NCBI RefSeq assembly: GCF_964340395.1
Contig: NC_135570.1
Location: 4,095,322 to 4,159,321 of the forward strand
Source: Glandiceps talaboti
Lineage: Eukaryota; Hemichordata; Enteropneusta; Spengelidae
Reading direction: 5' to 3'
DNA: 64,000 nucleotides
Below the pieces are notes generated by a model, which did not search any database, was not told the origin of the DNA, and saw only the letters and a list, made by a program, of their open reading frames with translations. The translations under genes were made by a program, and so were the position numbers. Positions 21,999 through 45,381 of this stretch are shown here, in pieces. How positions within the stretch are numbered: the stretch's first letter is position 1; every line of letters begins with the position of its first letter.

Positions 21999-22836
21999 TA
22001 ATGAAAGGGATAAAATAACGTGTTTCTGTGATCGCGCAAGTCCACTCACCGCGAGATATAGCCAAAACTTAGAAGTTCAAAAATAAACAAAAAAGGAAAG
22101 AACTGAGTAACAACACAAAGCCAGAGAAATCAATGATGAGTTGTACGTGTATTTAAGTATTTGAAATTGAAAAGTAAAAGGTGCCTCAAGTTGACTCATA
22201 GTATACCGCCAGCGTCAGGCGTGGCGTGTTGAGTCCCAGGCGGATACCAGAGCGCCCTCGTGCGGTACGCCTCACGCGAATATTGTCACATTTATTGTTT
22301 GGTCAAGAATTAACTGAAAGCCGATGACCTTTTTAATGAATTATATATTTTCACGCTTCTCATCTAGCTTAATAACGCCTATTCATCAATTATTAAAGAA
22401 TCAATTATTGACAGAGTACATACTAATGACAATTGAAAACAGAATATTAATATTGTGTATGAGAAGACGACACTTTAAAAAATGAACAGCCTCTGGAAAT
22501 AATCATACCGAATTTTAATAGCATAATTAGTCAAAATGCTTCAATAATGAAGGTATTTTTTAATCGAGCCTTGAGTATACATCATCAGTTCTGTTGTTGG
22601 TCGTTAACCGAAGAACACATCGTTGTAGTGACAGACTGGGTGAAAAAAACGACAACACATTAACGACATAAAAACGACAAAAAAAGCAAATACACAAAAT
22701 AAAACATTGTTTATTTAATCATTGTACTACAGAAACGAAGCTATTGACAACATGCAAAGTATAAAATGTAGTATGTAAATCAAGCTATAGGCAAACTAAT
22801 GAGACACAAACTAAAAATATTACGTGTATTGTAACA

Positions 22837-23062
22837 GTTGTATGTGGTAGATCACACAAGTGGGATGATAGTGATGTCTTGGTTCTGTGGATATAGTCAC
22901 CCTGTGTTCAGATAGTGCAAACACTGGATGAGGTTAAACGTGTCATTACTTGGGGGAAATCTTGCCATCAGAAACTTAACCCTATACACGGCGTAATTAT
23001 TGTATATCAACGTCCATTGGTAGTCTTTATCAACATGTTGCAACAACGGTTTGTGTTATCTC
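22837..23062. repeat. Dispersed repeat, copy 1
   Basis: 'gtatgtggtaga' to 'catgttgcaacaa' resembles 25577-25795 in the same order with many substitutions. Nature unknown. Confidence 0.75.
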
Positions 23063-24919
23063 ATGTTTGCCTATAGCTTTGTTTTCCCATAGCGTCATGC
23101 TAGTATCACATCTCAATCCATCAAACCGTCGACGTCACTGAAGTGAGAGCTATCAAAATTATGTCGCTTCTTACAATGTATTAAAGGCTTCCGAGTCATT
23201 CTGTGTTTATGAAAACGGTATGTGGTGCATGCTGGGTAGTGAAACAAAAATTATCACTAGATGGTAACAGACACTAGTATGAGTTTAGTTGTCATGACAA
23301 TACATTCTTTTCCATTATGTGATATTTTGAAATCATTTGAGACCTCGGGTAATATTACATAGCACCTGTTAGAACTGCCATGGTTGATCCTATAATAATC
23401 ATACACGTACGTACAATTAATAATGTATATGATACTTATTCACTTTCCAACAATGACGTGCACGTGATCGAACGATGTACAATCATAGTACTATCTGTCA
23501 TACTTTGAACCCAACCCTTACAGTATCAACATCTTCCGATACAACACATCCCGCTATAATAACAACTTCCTACCAGGTACCCATTTTATAGGACAGTGTA
23601 AACCATGGCGCAACTTTCTCGCAAACAAGGGCAAATCTTTCCGCTGACACAGCGAAAAACCTCTCCGCGGTGCATCTCGGATGGAGCCTTTAAGAGGCCT
23701 TGAGGTTTTTACGACGCAGCCATGCAGTGCATGTGTGATTACATTTTTGAATGGCTGTAGCAAAACAGAAAAAAATAACACGTGAAAGATGCGATCACTC
23801 GTAAACTATTCAACCATTACGACCACGATATCTTACTGTTATTCTGACTAGACACGCCTTTTGTCGTGATACGTATGACTATTACAACTTAACTCTTAGT
23901 TTTGGTTTCACAAAATTCTTTATAAAAATATTATTACCTATTTAAAATATGAAGTGTAAATTTTATTACAGTTTTTGTTATGTTGAAAACGCGATTGTGG
24001 CTACGCTCATTATGTGTATGGTTTATATTCTTATGACCTTTGTCCAAAAATAGCAAACAATAAAGAAAATGAATCTATGCCCAAATAGATTTGGCGGGAT
24101 TTTTTTGTAATTGTTATCTTGATTTGTAGTCCAAGCTTAATATGAGACATTTAGACTAAAGTCACTCAATAACGAAGGGACAAGACGATGCTCCAATACA
24201 TACGTGTACAGGCATTCATATTGGGGGAAACGTTTTTGCGGTTATCGAAGTCCGAGTCCCGTTTCACATGGTCATGAACTTTAAAGTTTAAGTGTGGTTT
24301 ATCTTCAAACGGTACTATGACCCTCTGTGTGCACTATATGTACTACTACGACCCCACAACCTGGTCAACCAGCAAAGCGCTGTACAAGCATCGATAGGCT
24401 GTACATTGAAAAAAAAAACATTTCGTCGCAAAATATGCATACTAAATACATTGCATATATTATCATGACGTCATTCTGATGAAGCATCATCAATATTTAC
24501 AAGCCAATCAGCTTTTAGATCCATGAATATCAAATAATGATTCGCTATATAACTTACGTCAACCGACGTTGCGTTCATCTGAAAGCGAAGACCTGACGTC
24601 GTACACAGGTGGGTGTTTCCAGATTTAGTTTCATTTTTGCATGCAAACGAAATATTGCATCCCACCCGCTTCATGTATTTTGCAATATTGTGGACGACAA
24701 GTCGCAGTGCAACTCGTGTTATGCTTTCGTTGGTGTGGAAACAACATGGTATATAAGGGATTCTTCACTGCCATGCCTGACCACTTTCAATTGTATATTT
24801 CACTTTTCAAATTATATTAGTTGGGCGCTTTTCGAAAGTTTTTCAAGCTAAAACGTGTTTGATGGTCACGACATCTCTAATATTTTAATCGTTCTGATTT
24901 CCACACAATTTTAAAACAA

Positions 24920-25255
24920 ATTTGTCTCAAATTAGGTTATGTAGAAAAGTTAAGGGGCTAGGAAACATACTGGTTAGTGTCGAGGTACTTGGAACTAATC
25001 CCAGTTGTTAGTAAACATAACCATGACTTGCATTCGACTAATGAAAAACATTGTCTCTCAAATATAAGCTATATACAAAATAAGGGTTGTCAGAATAAAT
25101 TACTGGTTAGTGTCGGGATACTTGGAACTAATCCCAGTTGTTAGTAAACATAACCATGACTTGCATTCGACCAATGAAAAATGTTGTTTCAAATTAGGCT
25201 ATGTACAAAATTTAAGGATTGTCAAAATAAATTACTAGGTAGTGTTAGGGCACTC
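24920..25255. repeat. Tandem repeat of about 128 bp
   Basis: About 2.5 copies containing 'ggaactaatcccagttgtta' and 'aaccatgacttgcattcgac'. Confidence 0.9.
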
Positions 25256-25576
25256 GGAAGTATATCAGCTGGTGTTAACCAAGACAGGACGTACATTCTG
25301 TAATCAAATACGTTTATGATTTGATATAAATAACCCAAAGGTATTATAATCATTCTTACAACCGAGATCGAGAGACCTCTCCATCAATATACGAATCGCA
25401 CACTAGACATGTCAAATCCTCATATAAGACCTATAAGACCCACGTGACCATAAACACGTCACATATTTATATTCACGTCTTGATTAATGGGTGGATGAGA
25501 TATGTAAGTCTTAGTTAGTACTACCATGGACAGCAGGGTATCATCAAACTGAGATAGCTTCAAACGGAAATTATTG

Positions 25577-25795
25577 TTGTTGTATGTGGTAGACTACACA
25601 AGTGGATGATAGCAGTGCCTTGGTTATGTGGATATAATCCCACCCTGTGATCAAGATAGTGTCAATACTGAATGGGGTTAAGGTGTGGCCACTTGATGAA
25701 AATTGCTTTCAGAACCGCCACCCTACTATGAATGTAAATACGTGAACCTCTATTCACAACTTATATCAACATGTTGCAACAATTTCTATCTTAAT
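25577..25795. repeat. Dispersed repeat, copy 2
   Basis: Diverged second copy of the segment at 22837-23062, 2.7 kb away in the same orientation. Confidence 0.75.
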
Positions 25796-26607
25796 TTGTT
25801 GATGGCTTGATTTTCAAAGTAGTACTTTATTCACAGTTTGAGTGCTAAAGTGTGTCCCCCACTATCTAGATAAGAGAAAAAAATGACATAGATTAAAGTA
25901 TTCCCAGGAGTTTAGTGGCGATGTCGGATGATATCTGAGATGTAAATTGTACATGAAGGTGTGGCCAATATGTCATACTACACAGAACACAACTCATTAG
26001 TTGCAAACATCCGTCCAATTTGAATCTTGTTAATTATGACCTTAAAATGTAACCCACGCTATCATAATTTACTGTACCGACAACAGTCTATTTTTTCAAC
26101 TCCTACACGGTGTCTGTAAAACAATATAGCGTAACGATGTCAACCTTGATGTTTGAATTAATTTATCAATTGTCTGTGCATGCTGTCACAACTCGATACT
26201 CGAGTGTAGATTGAAGAATTTATTTATTGTAATTTGGAGGATTGAACAAATTGTAGACTGTGTGTAATGTTGATAACCATTATGAAAAAAAACAATATTA
26301 GTATCTAGGTAATCATGATACATTTGTATACTTATCATTGATAAAATGGAAACTGAAAATTAATTAGCTTTGTAGAATACTAAGTAGGGAATCCATATCT
26401 CGAATGATTCTTCTAATTATTAATTCATGAATACAAATGGATAATTAAATTGAAATATCATTGCGATGGTTTTTCTACTTTGACAGTTGTAAAATAAGAA
26501 GTGTTGTAATGTCATACGACATACTACCAAACCAGAATGACTATAGTGTTTCAATTAGGCGGCATGATGGTTTTTTTACATCTGACAACGTTTTTTTGTT
26601 ATGAATT

Positions 26608-26793
<186 letters not shown>

Positions 26794-26902
26794 ACAGATA
26801 CTGATACCGCGCACGCATGTGAAATATTACTGTACTATCAATGTCTGTATTTAGTTTTAAGTAATTTATCACACACAAAAAGTGTGTGAGATGTAAACAA
26901 AT

Positions 26903-27446
26903 ATCGTGCTGTCAAATTGAAACTCTATAGTCACACTGGTTTGGTAGTAACATCGTGCTGTCAAATTGAAACTCTATAGTCACACTCTGGTTTGGTAGTA
27001 ACATCGTGCTGTCAAATTGAAACTCTTTAGTCACCCTGGTTTGGTAGTAACATCGTGCTGTCAAATTGAAACTCTTTAGTCACCCTGGTTTGGTAGTAAC
27101 ATCGTGCTGTCAAATTGAAACTCTATAGTCACACTCTGGTTTGATAGTAACATCGTGCTGTCAAATTGAAACTCTTTAGTCACCCTGGTTTGGTAGTAAC
27201 ACCGTGCTGTCAAATTGAAACTCTATAGTCACCCTGGTTTGGTAGTAACATCGTGCTGTCAAATTGAAACTCTATAGTCACTCTGGTTTGGTAGTAACAT
27301 CGTGCTGTCAAATTGAAACTCTATAGTCACACTCTGGTTTGGTAGTAACATCGTGCTGTCAAATTGAAACTCTATAGTCACTCTGGTTTGATAGTAACAT
27401 CGTGCTGTCAAATTGAAACTCTATAGTCACCCTGGTTTGGTAGTAT
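26903..27446. repeat. 49-51 bp minisatellite, 11 copies
   Basis: Unit 'atcgtgctgtcaaattgaaa' ... 'ctggtttggtagtaac'. Two-base length variants and single-base variants differ between copies. It lies upstream of both B and C. Confidence 0.95.
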
Positions 27447-27597
27447 CAAAAATAGAAATTAGCAACATGTGTCAGATCATGGCGGTGGTTTTATAGTAAA
27501 TGAGGCAACGCGTTACTTCGTTACATCAGCAATGTAAAAATTTTACATTTTAATTTCAAAATATTTCTGTTTTGTTGCGCCTTCTAAAAGTTTTAAA

Positions 27598-27656
27598 AAC
27601 CACCACCACCACCACCAACAACAACAACAAAACAACAACAACAACAACAACAACAG
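27598..27656. repeat. CAC/CAA microsatellite
   Basis: Trinucleotide tract of CAC then CAA units. Confidence 0.95.
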
Positions 27657-28321
27657 AAAAGAGCAGCACGTACACATGATTGGCATTTCTCATCGTAATC
27701 AACATCCAGACTAATATGCAAATGAATACCTACCATGAAAAATCACTGAACTTTATAACCCCTGAATTAAAAATAGTACTGAAAGTAATTTTTTCACATG
27801 CTTTAAAAGACATTTTGAGTTTTTCTTTTCGAATATGCATCATATTTCTTTTTAAATGGGAAAACGATACCCGTATTTACAGTTTTTCTCCATGGTGAGA
27901 CTCTAACTATAGGTATTACAGGAAGGCTATATGTTGACAACAAATTCCTTCAACACCATGTTTTATAAAGGTGATCACGTGACACATATAATGAATAGTG
28001 TTTTGACGGATGAAAGTTACAATGTTGTCACGTATCAGCTGGTACAGAAATAAACAACAGATGTAAACCTATGTACAACAGGGAACAGTCTCATGCCAGC
28101 TCCCAAATATAGGGACATAATACATAGTCCTGAATGGAGGAGAGCAAAACCAACTATAAACATCTAATAACATCTAATATGAATTCAATGCGCGTGCGCA
28201 ACCTGCATGGTCGTTACGACTGATGTTACGTTTATAGAATCGATGACACCGTTTACATACTTATACTCATATAGGTATATCGTCGACAAAAAAATAATCC
28301 CCACAAAAAAAAGGAAAATGC

Positions 28322-28616
28322 AGAGTTAGTTATATACAGAGTTAGTTACATACAGAGTTAGTTACAGAGTTAGTAACATGCAGAGTTAGTTATATACAGA
28401 GTTAGTAACATGCAGAGTTAGTAACATGCAGAGTTAGTTATATACTAGTACATAGTTCTAATAGTTACATACACAGTTAGCTATATACATAGTTAGTTAC
28501 ATACAGAGTTAGTTACATACATAGTTAGTTACATACAGAGTTAGTTACATACGGAGTTAGTAACATGCAGAGTTAGTTTCATACAGAGTTAGAGTCATAG
28601 ATAGTTAGTTACATAC
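28322..28616. repeat. 16 bp minisatellite
   Basis: About 17 variable copies of 'cagagttagttacata'. Confidence 0.92.
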
Positions 28617-30771
28617 ATTCTCGATACAGCATTGGTGGGTTTCTGCATGTTCATTTCTTTACAATCATGTCATCATAGCATCATTTATTTGGTGTTCCTA
28701 ACTGCTATATGACATACATCACGGTTATGGTTGCCATGGTTATAACTGAACATTTTAATGTAGTGGAAAACATCATGATAATGTAATTTTTCATGTAATA
28801 AAAATAATGCAGAAAAACGTTCAGATCTGGTCCATGCCTAGCAACAATACCGTGCCCATAGCAGCAGTATTGCAAACGATAGCAATTGGGATTAATAGAC
28901 AAATAGATAAACATACAAGAAATGTATGTTAGTATGCTTGTAACAAGACTACGCCAACAACAGCCGTTGGTGTGTATTTTAAAGATAGCAATGGACTAAA
29001 AATCGGCAAAATACATTGTATTTCACATCAAAAATCTAAAAAATAAGTAAAATATATTGTTTTCTGCATTGGGCTTGTACCCTAGCTTGCCTAGATCTCC
29101 AGGTCATGTTTTTCCTTTCTTTATCTGTTTCAATACGGACTAAGATATCAACAGAATGGGTCTAGTTTTGTTCGTTCCCATCATTTACTGTGAATTACGT
29201 TGAAGGGAAACAGAAACATCATAGTATATTCTGCATGAGTCGTGGTTTTTTTTGCAAGGACTGCATTCATATACGACACCTATACGTACCAGTAGAAATG
29301 TCCGGTAGCAGATCGAAATGGTTTTTTGATGGACGACCATATGTTTTGAAAGGGAAAATTGACACACTTGTAAATACGCGACAATGTGTATTGTTTCCAA
29401 TTGCGAAAACAAATTTTAAAAATATCATGTTTATTAAAGTAAATAACCACAATTAACAATATGGTAATCATTTGTTTTTAAAATAATAATTAAAGATTTT
29501 TCACCACGATTTATATGGTAAATACACACCGTTACACTGTACGTACTACGTGTTTATCACAAATAACCATTTGTTGTAGAGTCATGTAATGTTATCATTA
29601 TTTAAATGTTTACGACATAATCCTCGCAAAACTACATCTACCTTGTTTTGCGACATTTTCTGTTTTATTTACGACACTAGACACTGATAGATTTACGGCA
29701 TACTTTCTAAGAAAAAATATGCATTTTACGACGTATGCATTTGTATATACAAGTGTAACATGCATACATTTGTATTTACGTAACCATCCATGACGCCATC
29801 TTTTACACTGAGCTCTTATATATGGTGTAGAAAATAATAATAAGACATGTGCCACGTCATATAAAAATGAAAAGTAATCAACATAGTGTACAATTTTTAA
29901 GAAACCGATAAATTGTCGGTATATCGATTCTTACGTGGCCCGAGCTAAGCCTTGCGTATTATTTTTTTTTTTTAGAATGGTCGCTTCATGGAGTATAACT
30001 CTTTGTAGTCGCGTTTCTCTTTATGTGTTGTTACCAATAACCAGCGCATGCGTAATTCGAAGTGAGTTCTGACTATGATTGACAGTTAGGTGTGAAAATG
30101 CTTGTCTGACAGATCTAGAGCTATAATTTATTTTTAAAAGTTGTCAAAAACAAAAAAAAATGGTCCTAAGTAATCCCCTTGTCCACTTTGGTACACTAAA
30201 GCAAAAACATGGGATTGAAACCTTATAAGAATAAAAACTACAATTTTGACAAATTTCGGTATTAAATCGGGGCAGTATTGTATCTAGTAAGATGATTTTG
30301 TGATCGATGTAATTTTAGTACTTGTATAAATTATGAGAAAATTATGTTATTTTGAAACTAATAAATTTGCCATAAATCGTTACAGATGGTAATAACACGT
30401 GCATATTCATAGCGCATTTATCAGTTTAAGTATCGCTATAGAAAGTCAAAATTATGATCAGGTTTGGCGGGTAGCAACGGTTTGCTATTTTAGTCTCAAG
30501 ACTGTTTACATGTAAATACATTAATATTCTCACGTCACTTCTTCACTATACTCAAACAGATATGAAACAATCCTCTTTTGCATTTATATCTACATTTATT
30601 GTTGTTTTGTTTACACCAGTACCCCCCCTCCCCCGGTTGTACTCCCCTCACCGTGATTCTATATACTCTGATAACTGATTTCATAGTTGGTGTAAAACAA
30701 CATTGTGATATTCATCATTTATCATTGACTATACTTATTTACAAGTGGTTCGACAAAACAAGAAGAGTGCG

Positions 30772-31117
30772 TTAGTCTAGAGACTATCCACGGCTTTGAT
30801 TCCTTCTCTACGTCTAGACGAATGAGGAGCTGAGATGAATTTTCAAATTCAAACAAAACCACCCATACAACAATTAAATATCATGCTTGAGTTAATCAAT
30901 CACAGAATTCTGCCCAATAGTAGGTTAGTGTATATTATGGGCTGTTTTTTAAAAACATAAGGTCCATATGTGGCACGTTTGTCACATTAGGATGCTACGA
31001 ACACACTGATTATACATTTGGGGTTCACTATATTTGCATGAACAACTTTTGGTTCATGACTTCTGATTCCTCTAGACGTAGAGAATGATTCAAAACCATG
31101 GATAGCATATAGACTAA
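30772..31117. mobile_element. MITE-like element with 52 bp inverted ends
   Basis: 30772-30823 and 31066-31117 are inverted copies with few mismatches (outer ends TTAGTCT and AGACTAA; core 'ttctctacgtctaga'). About 240 bp lies between, with no coding capacity. Ends 170 bp before gene C's first visible splice acceptor. Confidence 0.75.
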
Positions 31118-31287
31118 AAATGTATGGGTCAGTGCGTGTTGTCATACAAACATTTGCCTATCTCTCATTACGAGTACAATGTATATGAGTATATGAAGAC
31201 AAATGAAGGCAGTGCGGAATTTCTACCGCTGTCATTCACCTTTTGACAAACATTGACATATCAATTTTATTTTTTTTTATTTGCTAG

Positions 31288-31335
31288 GAAAACAGAATAA
31301 TTTTGTTACCCAAATTCATTGCCTAGGCAACCATC
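31288..31335 (+). other. Gene C 5' UTR segment with 3' splice site
   Basis: A long T-rich tract and 'ttgctag' end at 31287, a textbook acceptor just before the gene C ATG. This implies a non-coding exon further upstream that I could not locate. An in-frame TAG at 31324-31326 fixes the ATG at 31336 as the first usable start. Confidence 0.5.
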
Positions 31336-41853
<10,518 letters not shown>

Positions 41854-43082
41854 ACACAGTCTGAAGTTGTAATATACCAGGCTATGTCAAGAATGGTTCA
41901 CTATATGAACATCGCAGAAGGTTGCAAGTAGGAAGACTCGACAGAGACTTCGTGGTCACTGCATGACAAGAATTTAACTTTTCTTCAAAATAGTAGCAGT
42001 ATGCAATCAAGACATTACATTAAATCTCATATACTCAAGATGTAGAATATTAGGCGTAATTTTAACTCTAAGGTTTGAGTGAAATTTGAAACTCGTTTTT
42101 TTTATAGCATAGATGACAGATAGAAAGTTTGGTCAGGATTTTTGCATTTAGTGCATCCACTTGTTCTCATCACGAAATGTAATCTTCAGATACGACCGGT
42201 AGTTGTGTAGTTCCCATGTACTAATTGTGTTATTTTGTCAGGTTTCAATCAAGCAAACATAAACTAAAACAATTACTGACTCCTGAGAAGGGCGCCATCA
42301 TCGGCATCTTCTTCGGGGTTGTCGAAATAGAAGATTCATGATATCACAACGTGAATTAACCGAGCTGCAGAAAGACTAGGCTGACTGGTAGTCAAGGAAA
42401 CAATCAAGATTGACGAGAACTTTATATTAAGATATTCCTACTATGATTGGAGTCCAAGCAATAACTACATCACGTGATCTCACTATGGAAATGATAACAA
42501 AACATAACGTGACGTCACATATGGTTTGATTGTTAATCCGGTATTCAATACATTGTAGAATTGTTTGACTTTGAGGCTTTTATAAACTAGTCCTATCTCT
42601 GAAGAGGAATAACACTACAGGAAATAATGATAGTTTCATAATTTTTTTGGATTCTGGACTCGTGACTCATTCCGTGATTTCATATCACATATATTTCTCT
42701 CGGTTGCTAAGAAATAAAAAAATGAAACTATTTCAGTGGTACACGGTCTTAGCAGACATGAATATTTATTAGATGAACAATACATATTCATGACTATTAT
42801 CTGAATCAAATAAGCACTAAAGAGTCGTGATCATCAAATCCATATTTATGTCTGCTAAGAACCATGAAGCAATAGTGTAACACTGATAAGAGTATAGAGT
42901 TGAAAATAGTTTGGCGTTTCTTGGTAGTCGCACAGAATTATGTGAAATCATGGAATGTCTCTCCAGAATTCACAGTTTATTAAAATACATTCATTTCCAG
43001 AAGTAGTGTTCCCATTTGAAAAGTTGTGCTTTCTTGCAGTTATCGCTCAGTACATCGCTCTCTATAGCTTTAATGAAAATAC

Positions 43083-43149
43083 ATGTATGTACGTATGTAT
43101 GTGTGTATGTGTGTATGTGTGTATGTGTGTGTGTGTGTGTGTGTGTGTA
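43083..43149. repeat. GTAT/GT microsatellite
   Basis: Short GTAT and GT tract in the C-D gap. Confidence 0.92.
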
Positions 43150-43796
43150 TGACCTCAAGCTTGCAAAACATTGACAACGGTTCGGTTGAATCCATTCAAT
43201 CTTGTACAATACAACGTGTCTTGGTCTTCATTTTTGTATCTATTTATAGTTACGTGTCACGTTTAATATAGCTGACTGGGACTCCCTAGAATAATTACAT
43301 TGTATCTCTTGTTAGTATAACATCAATTGTAATTTTCATTAAGAATTATTGAAATGATAACATTATTTAGTACATCATGTAATCTTAGTTTACATGTAAA
43401 GCATAAAGCATAGAGCAAAGATTAAACATAGCCTTGACGAGATCAATACATGTACTATCAAATTCAATCGAGCTGGATGGGCTTATTGGTGGTATAGAAG
43501 ATAATCATAGTCAATACGAACCCTGTAGCAAAAACATCCCTTTGGTGAATGGAGCAAAAAAACAAATATTAAACCACGTGTGATTTCACATTAAAAAATG
43601 GTCACAAACTATAACGGGACACCATGTCTGGTTTTCATTGTTGATTCTAAGAACTCGAAACACTTTGGGATTGTTTTGACATATCAAAACAGGGTTGTTT
43701 CAATGCCCTTTTTGCAGCTAGATTGATTTCTTTTTCCTGTTCTGTTTATCCTATATTAATCTTGATAATAATTAAAATGCAATTATGTACATGGTT

Positions 43797-43797
43797 G

Positions 43798-43861
<64 letters not shown>

Positions 43862-43980
43862 CATCCATCCATCCATCCATCCATCCATCCATCCATCCAT
43901 CCATCCATCTGTCCATCCATCCATCCATCCATCCATCCATCCATCCATCTGTCCATCCATCCATCCATCCATCCATCCAT
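43797..43980. repeat. CTAT/CCAT microsatellite
   Basis: CTAT units switching to CCAT units. Confidence 0.97.
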
Positions 43981-44357
43981 CACCGTGTGCTTCGCCTAGC
44001 GCGTGCGCATTACAGTCATGACCGTTGACCTATCACCCTGGGTCACGACTCACATTGCATGCAAGATTCCTGGCTGAGCAATTGAGAAGAATTTATCAAT
44101 ATTCCCGTAACAGCTGAAGATATCGTGACTACTGCCTATCCGCAACTATAGCCAGTGTCATTATCGTTTGAATTTAGCATGGGTCATTCGGCAGTGAGAC
44201 TCGGAAATATGTATGTATATGGATGTATGCACGTCGCAGTTGGGAAGAAATTGAAGCAGACGACAACTGGAATTTTGTCGAATTTTCTTTTCCCTGTACA
44301 AACAACTGATATAGTCGACTACCGATGACAGCGTGTACTCAAATAATGTGTCCAAAC

Positions 44358-44390
44358 CATAGACCCTCCACCAAGGGTGGAGGTACTATG
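44358..44390. mobile_element. Micro-hairpin element 2 (33 bp)
   Basis: CATAGACCCTCCACC, loop, GGTGGAGGTACTATG. Flanked by TCCAAAC on both sides (44351-44357, 44391-44397). Confidence 0.7.
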
Positions 44391-45092
44391 TCCAAACTTA
44401 CTTCTGAAGATGTTGTGATAAAAGATGGAAACTAGATAGAAATCTCACGGACTGCTGATATTGGAGGTATTTTTGAATTTATTATTATAAGCTTATATTC
44501 TGTCGGTTTTTAAAGTTTTTGAATTGCTTTGATACAAAAAATTTCAAAAATCGTGAAACTAATTCGTCACCATGGTTACAAAGAAATATACTATAATTTA
44601 CACCAGCTTTTAAAGTCACAGTCATTTTGCCAGTTGGTTATTGAATTGAATCGTCAGTCGAATTGTGTGTGCCATGGCGGTGCCGCAGTGTGGAATGTAC
44701 TAGACCATATCATGAGGCTGCATCATATACCTCCTTGGTTGAGGGTCTTTGGCTGCATTCACAATTTACAGGAGGCGAGATGAGAAGAATGATTTGGGGC
44801 AAAATCTTTTAGCAGAATCCCACTCCCCCTCAAAAAATTAACGCCCCCTCCTAAAAATGAACGCTAGAATTTTTTACCGTCTGTATTCGAAAGGACATTC
44901 CAATTTGTGTCACAACAGATATTCTGTACTAGTATGTGCATGGTTGAGTGTTTATTCGGTGTGATAATCTCCCAGACGATAAGAGGTAAAGCAAACTGTT
45001 GGTGTAACCAATCCCGGGTAATTATAAGATTAGGGGTGTTTTGATTTAGATAAGAGGAGACTCGAAGAATGGACAAGATGTCTTTATTTAGT

Positions 45093-45120
45093 CACAGACA
45101 AGAATAGATTCTTGTCTGTG
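45093..45120. mobile_element. Micro-hairpin element 3 (28 bp)
   Basis: CACAGACAAGAAT, loop AG, and the exact inverted arm. Flanked by ATTTAGT on both sides (45086-45092, 45121-45127). Confidence 0.7.
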
Positions 45121-45273
45121 ATTTAGTCAATAAAGAAATAATTATATACAGCTGAAAGACAGAAAAGAAGCCATGGAAAGAAGAAGAAAAAATTATATAT
45201 CACCACAAAAATTAGTGAGTCAATTGATCAATGTCACACACAAAATAAGTTTCATTCCACCACATAAATTAAT

Positions 45274-45381
45274 CATTCATTCATTCATTCATTCATTCAT
45301 TCATTCATTCATTCATTCATTCATTCATTCATTCAGTCATTCAGTCATTCAGTCAGTCAGTCAGTCAGTCAGTCAGTCATG
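45274..45381. repeat. ATTC/AGTC microsatellite
   Basis: ATTC units passing into CAGT units. Confidence 0.97.

Noticed and set aside
29190-29456. 88-residue plus-strand frame in the B-C gap
   Set aside because: No family resemblance, several overlapping frames of the same size on the other strand, AT-rich surroundings.
44529-44783. 84-residue plus-strand frame in the C-D gap
   Set aside because: No recognised domain and no supporting splice sites; length is expected by chance.
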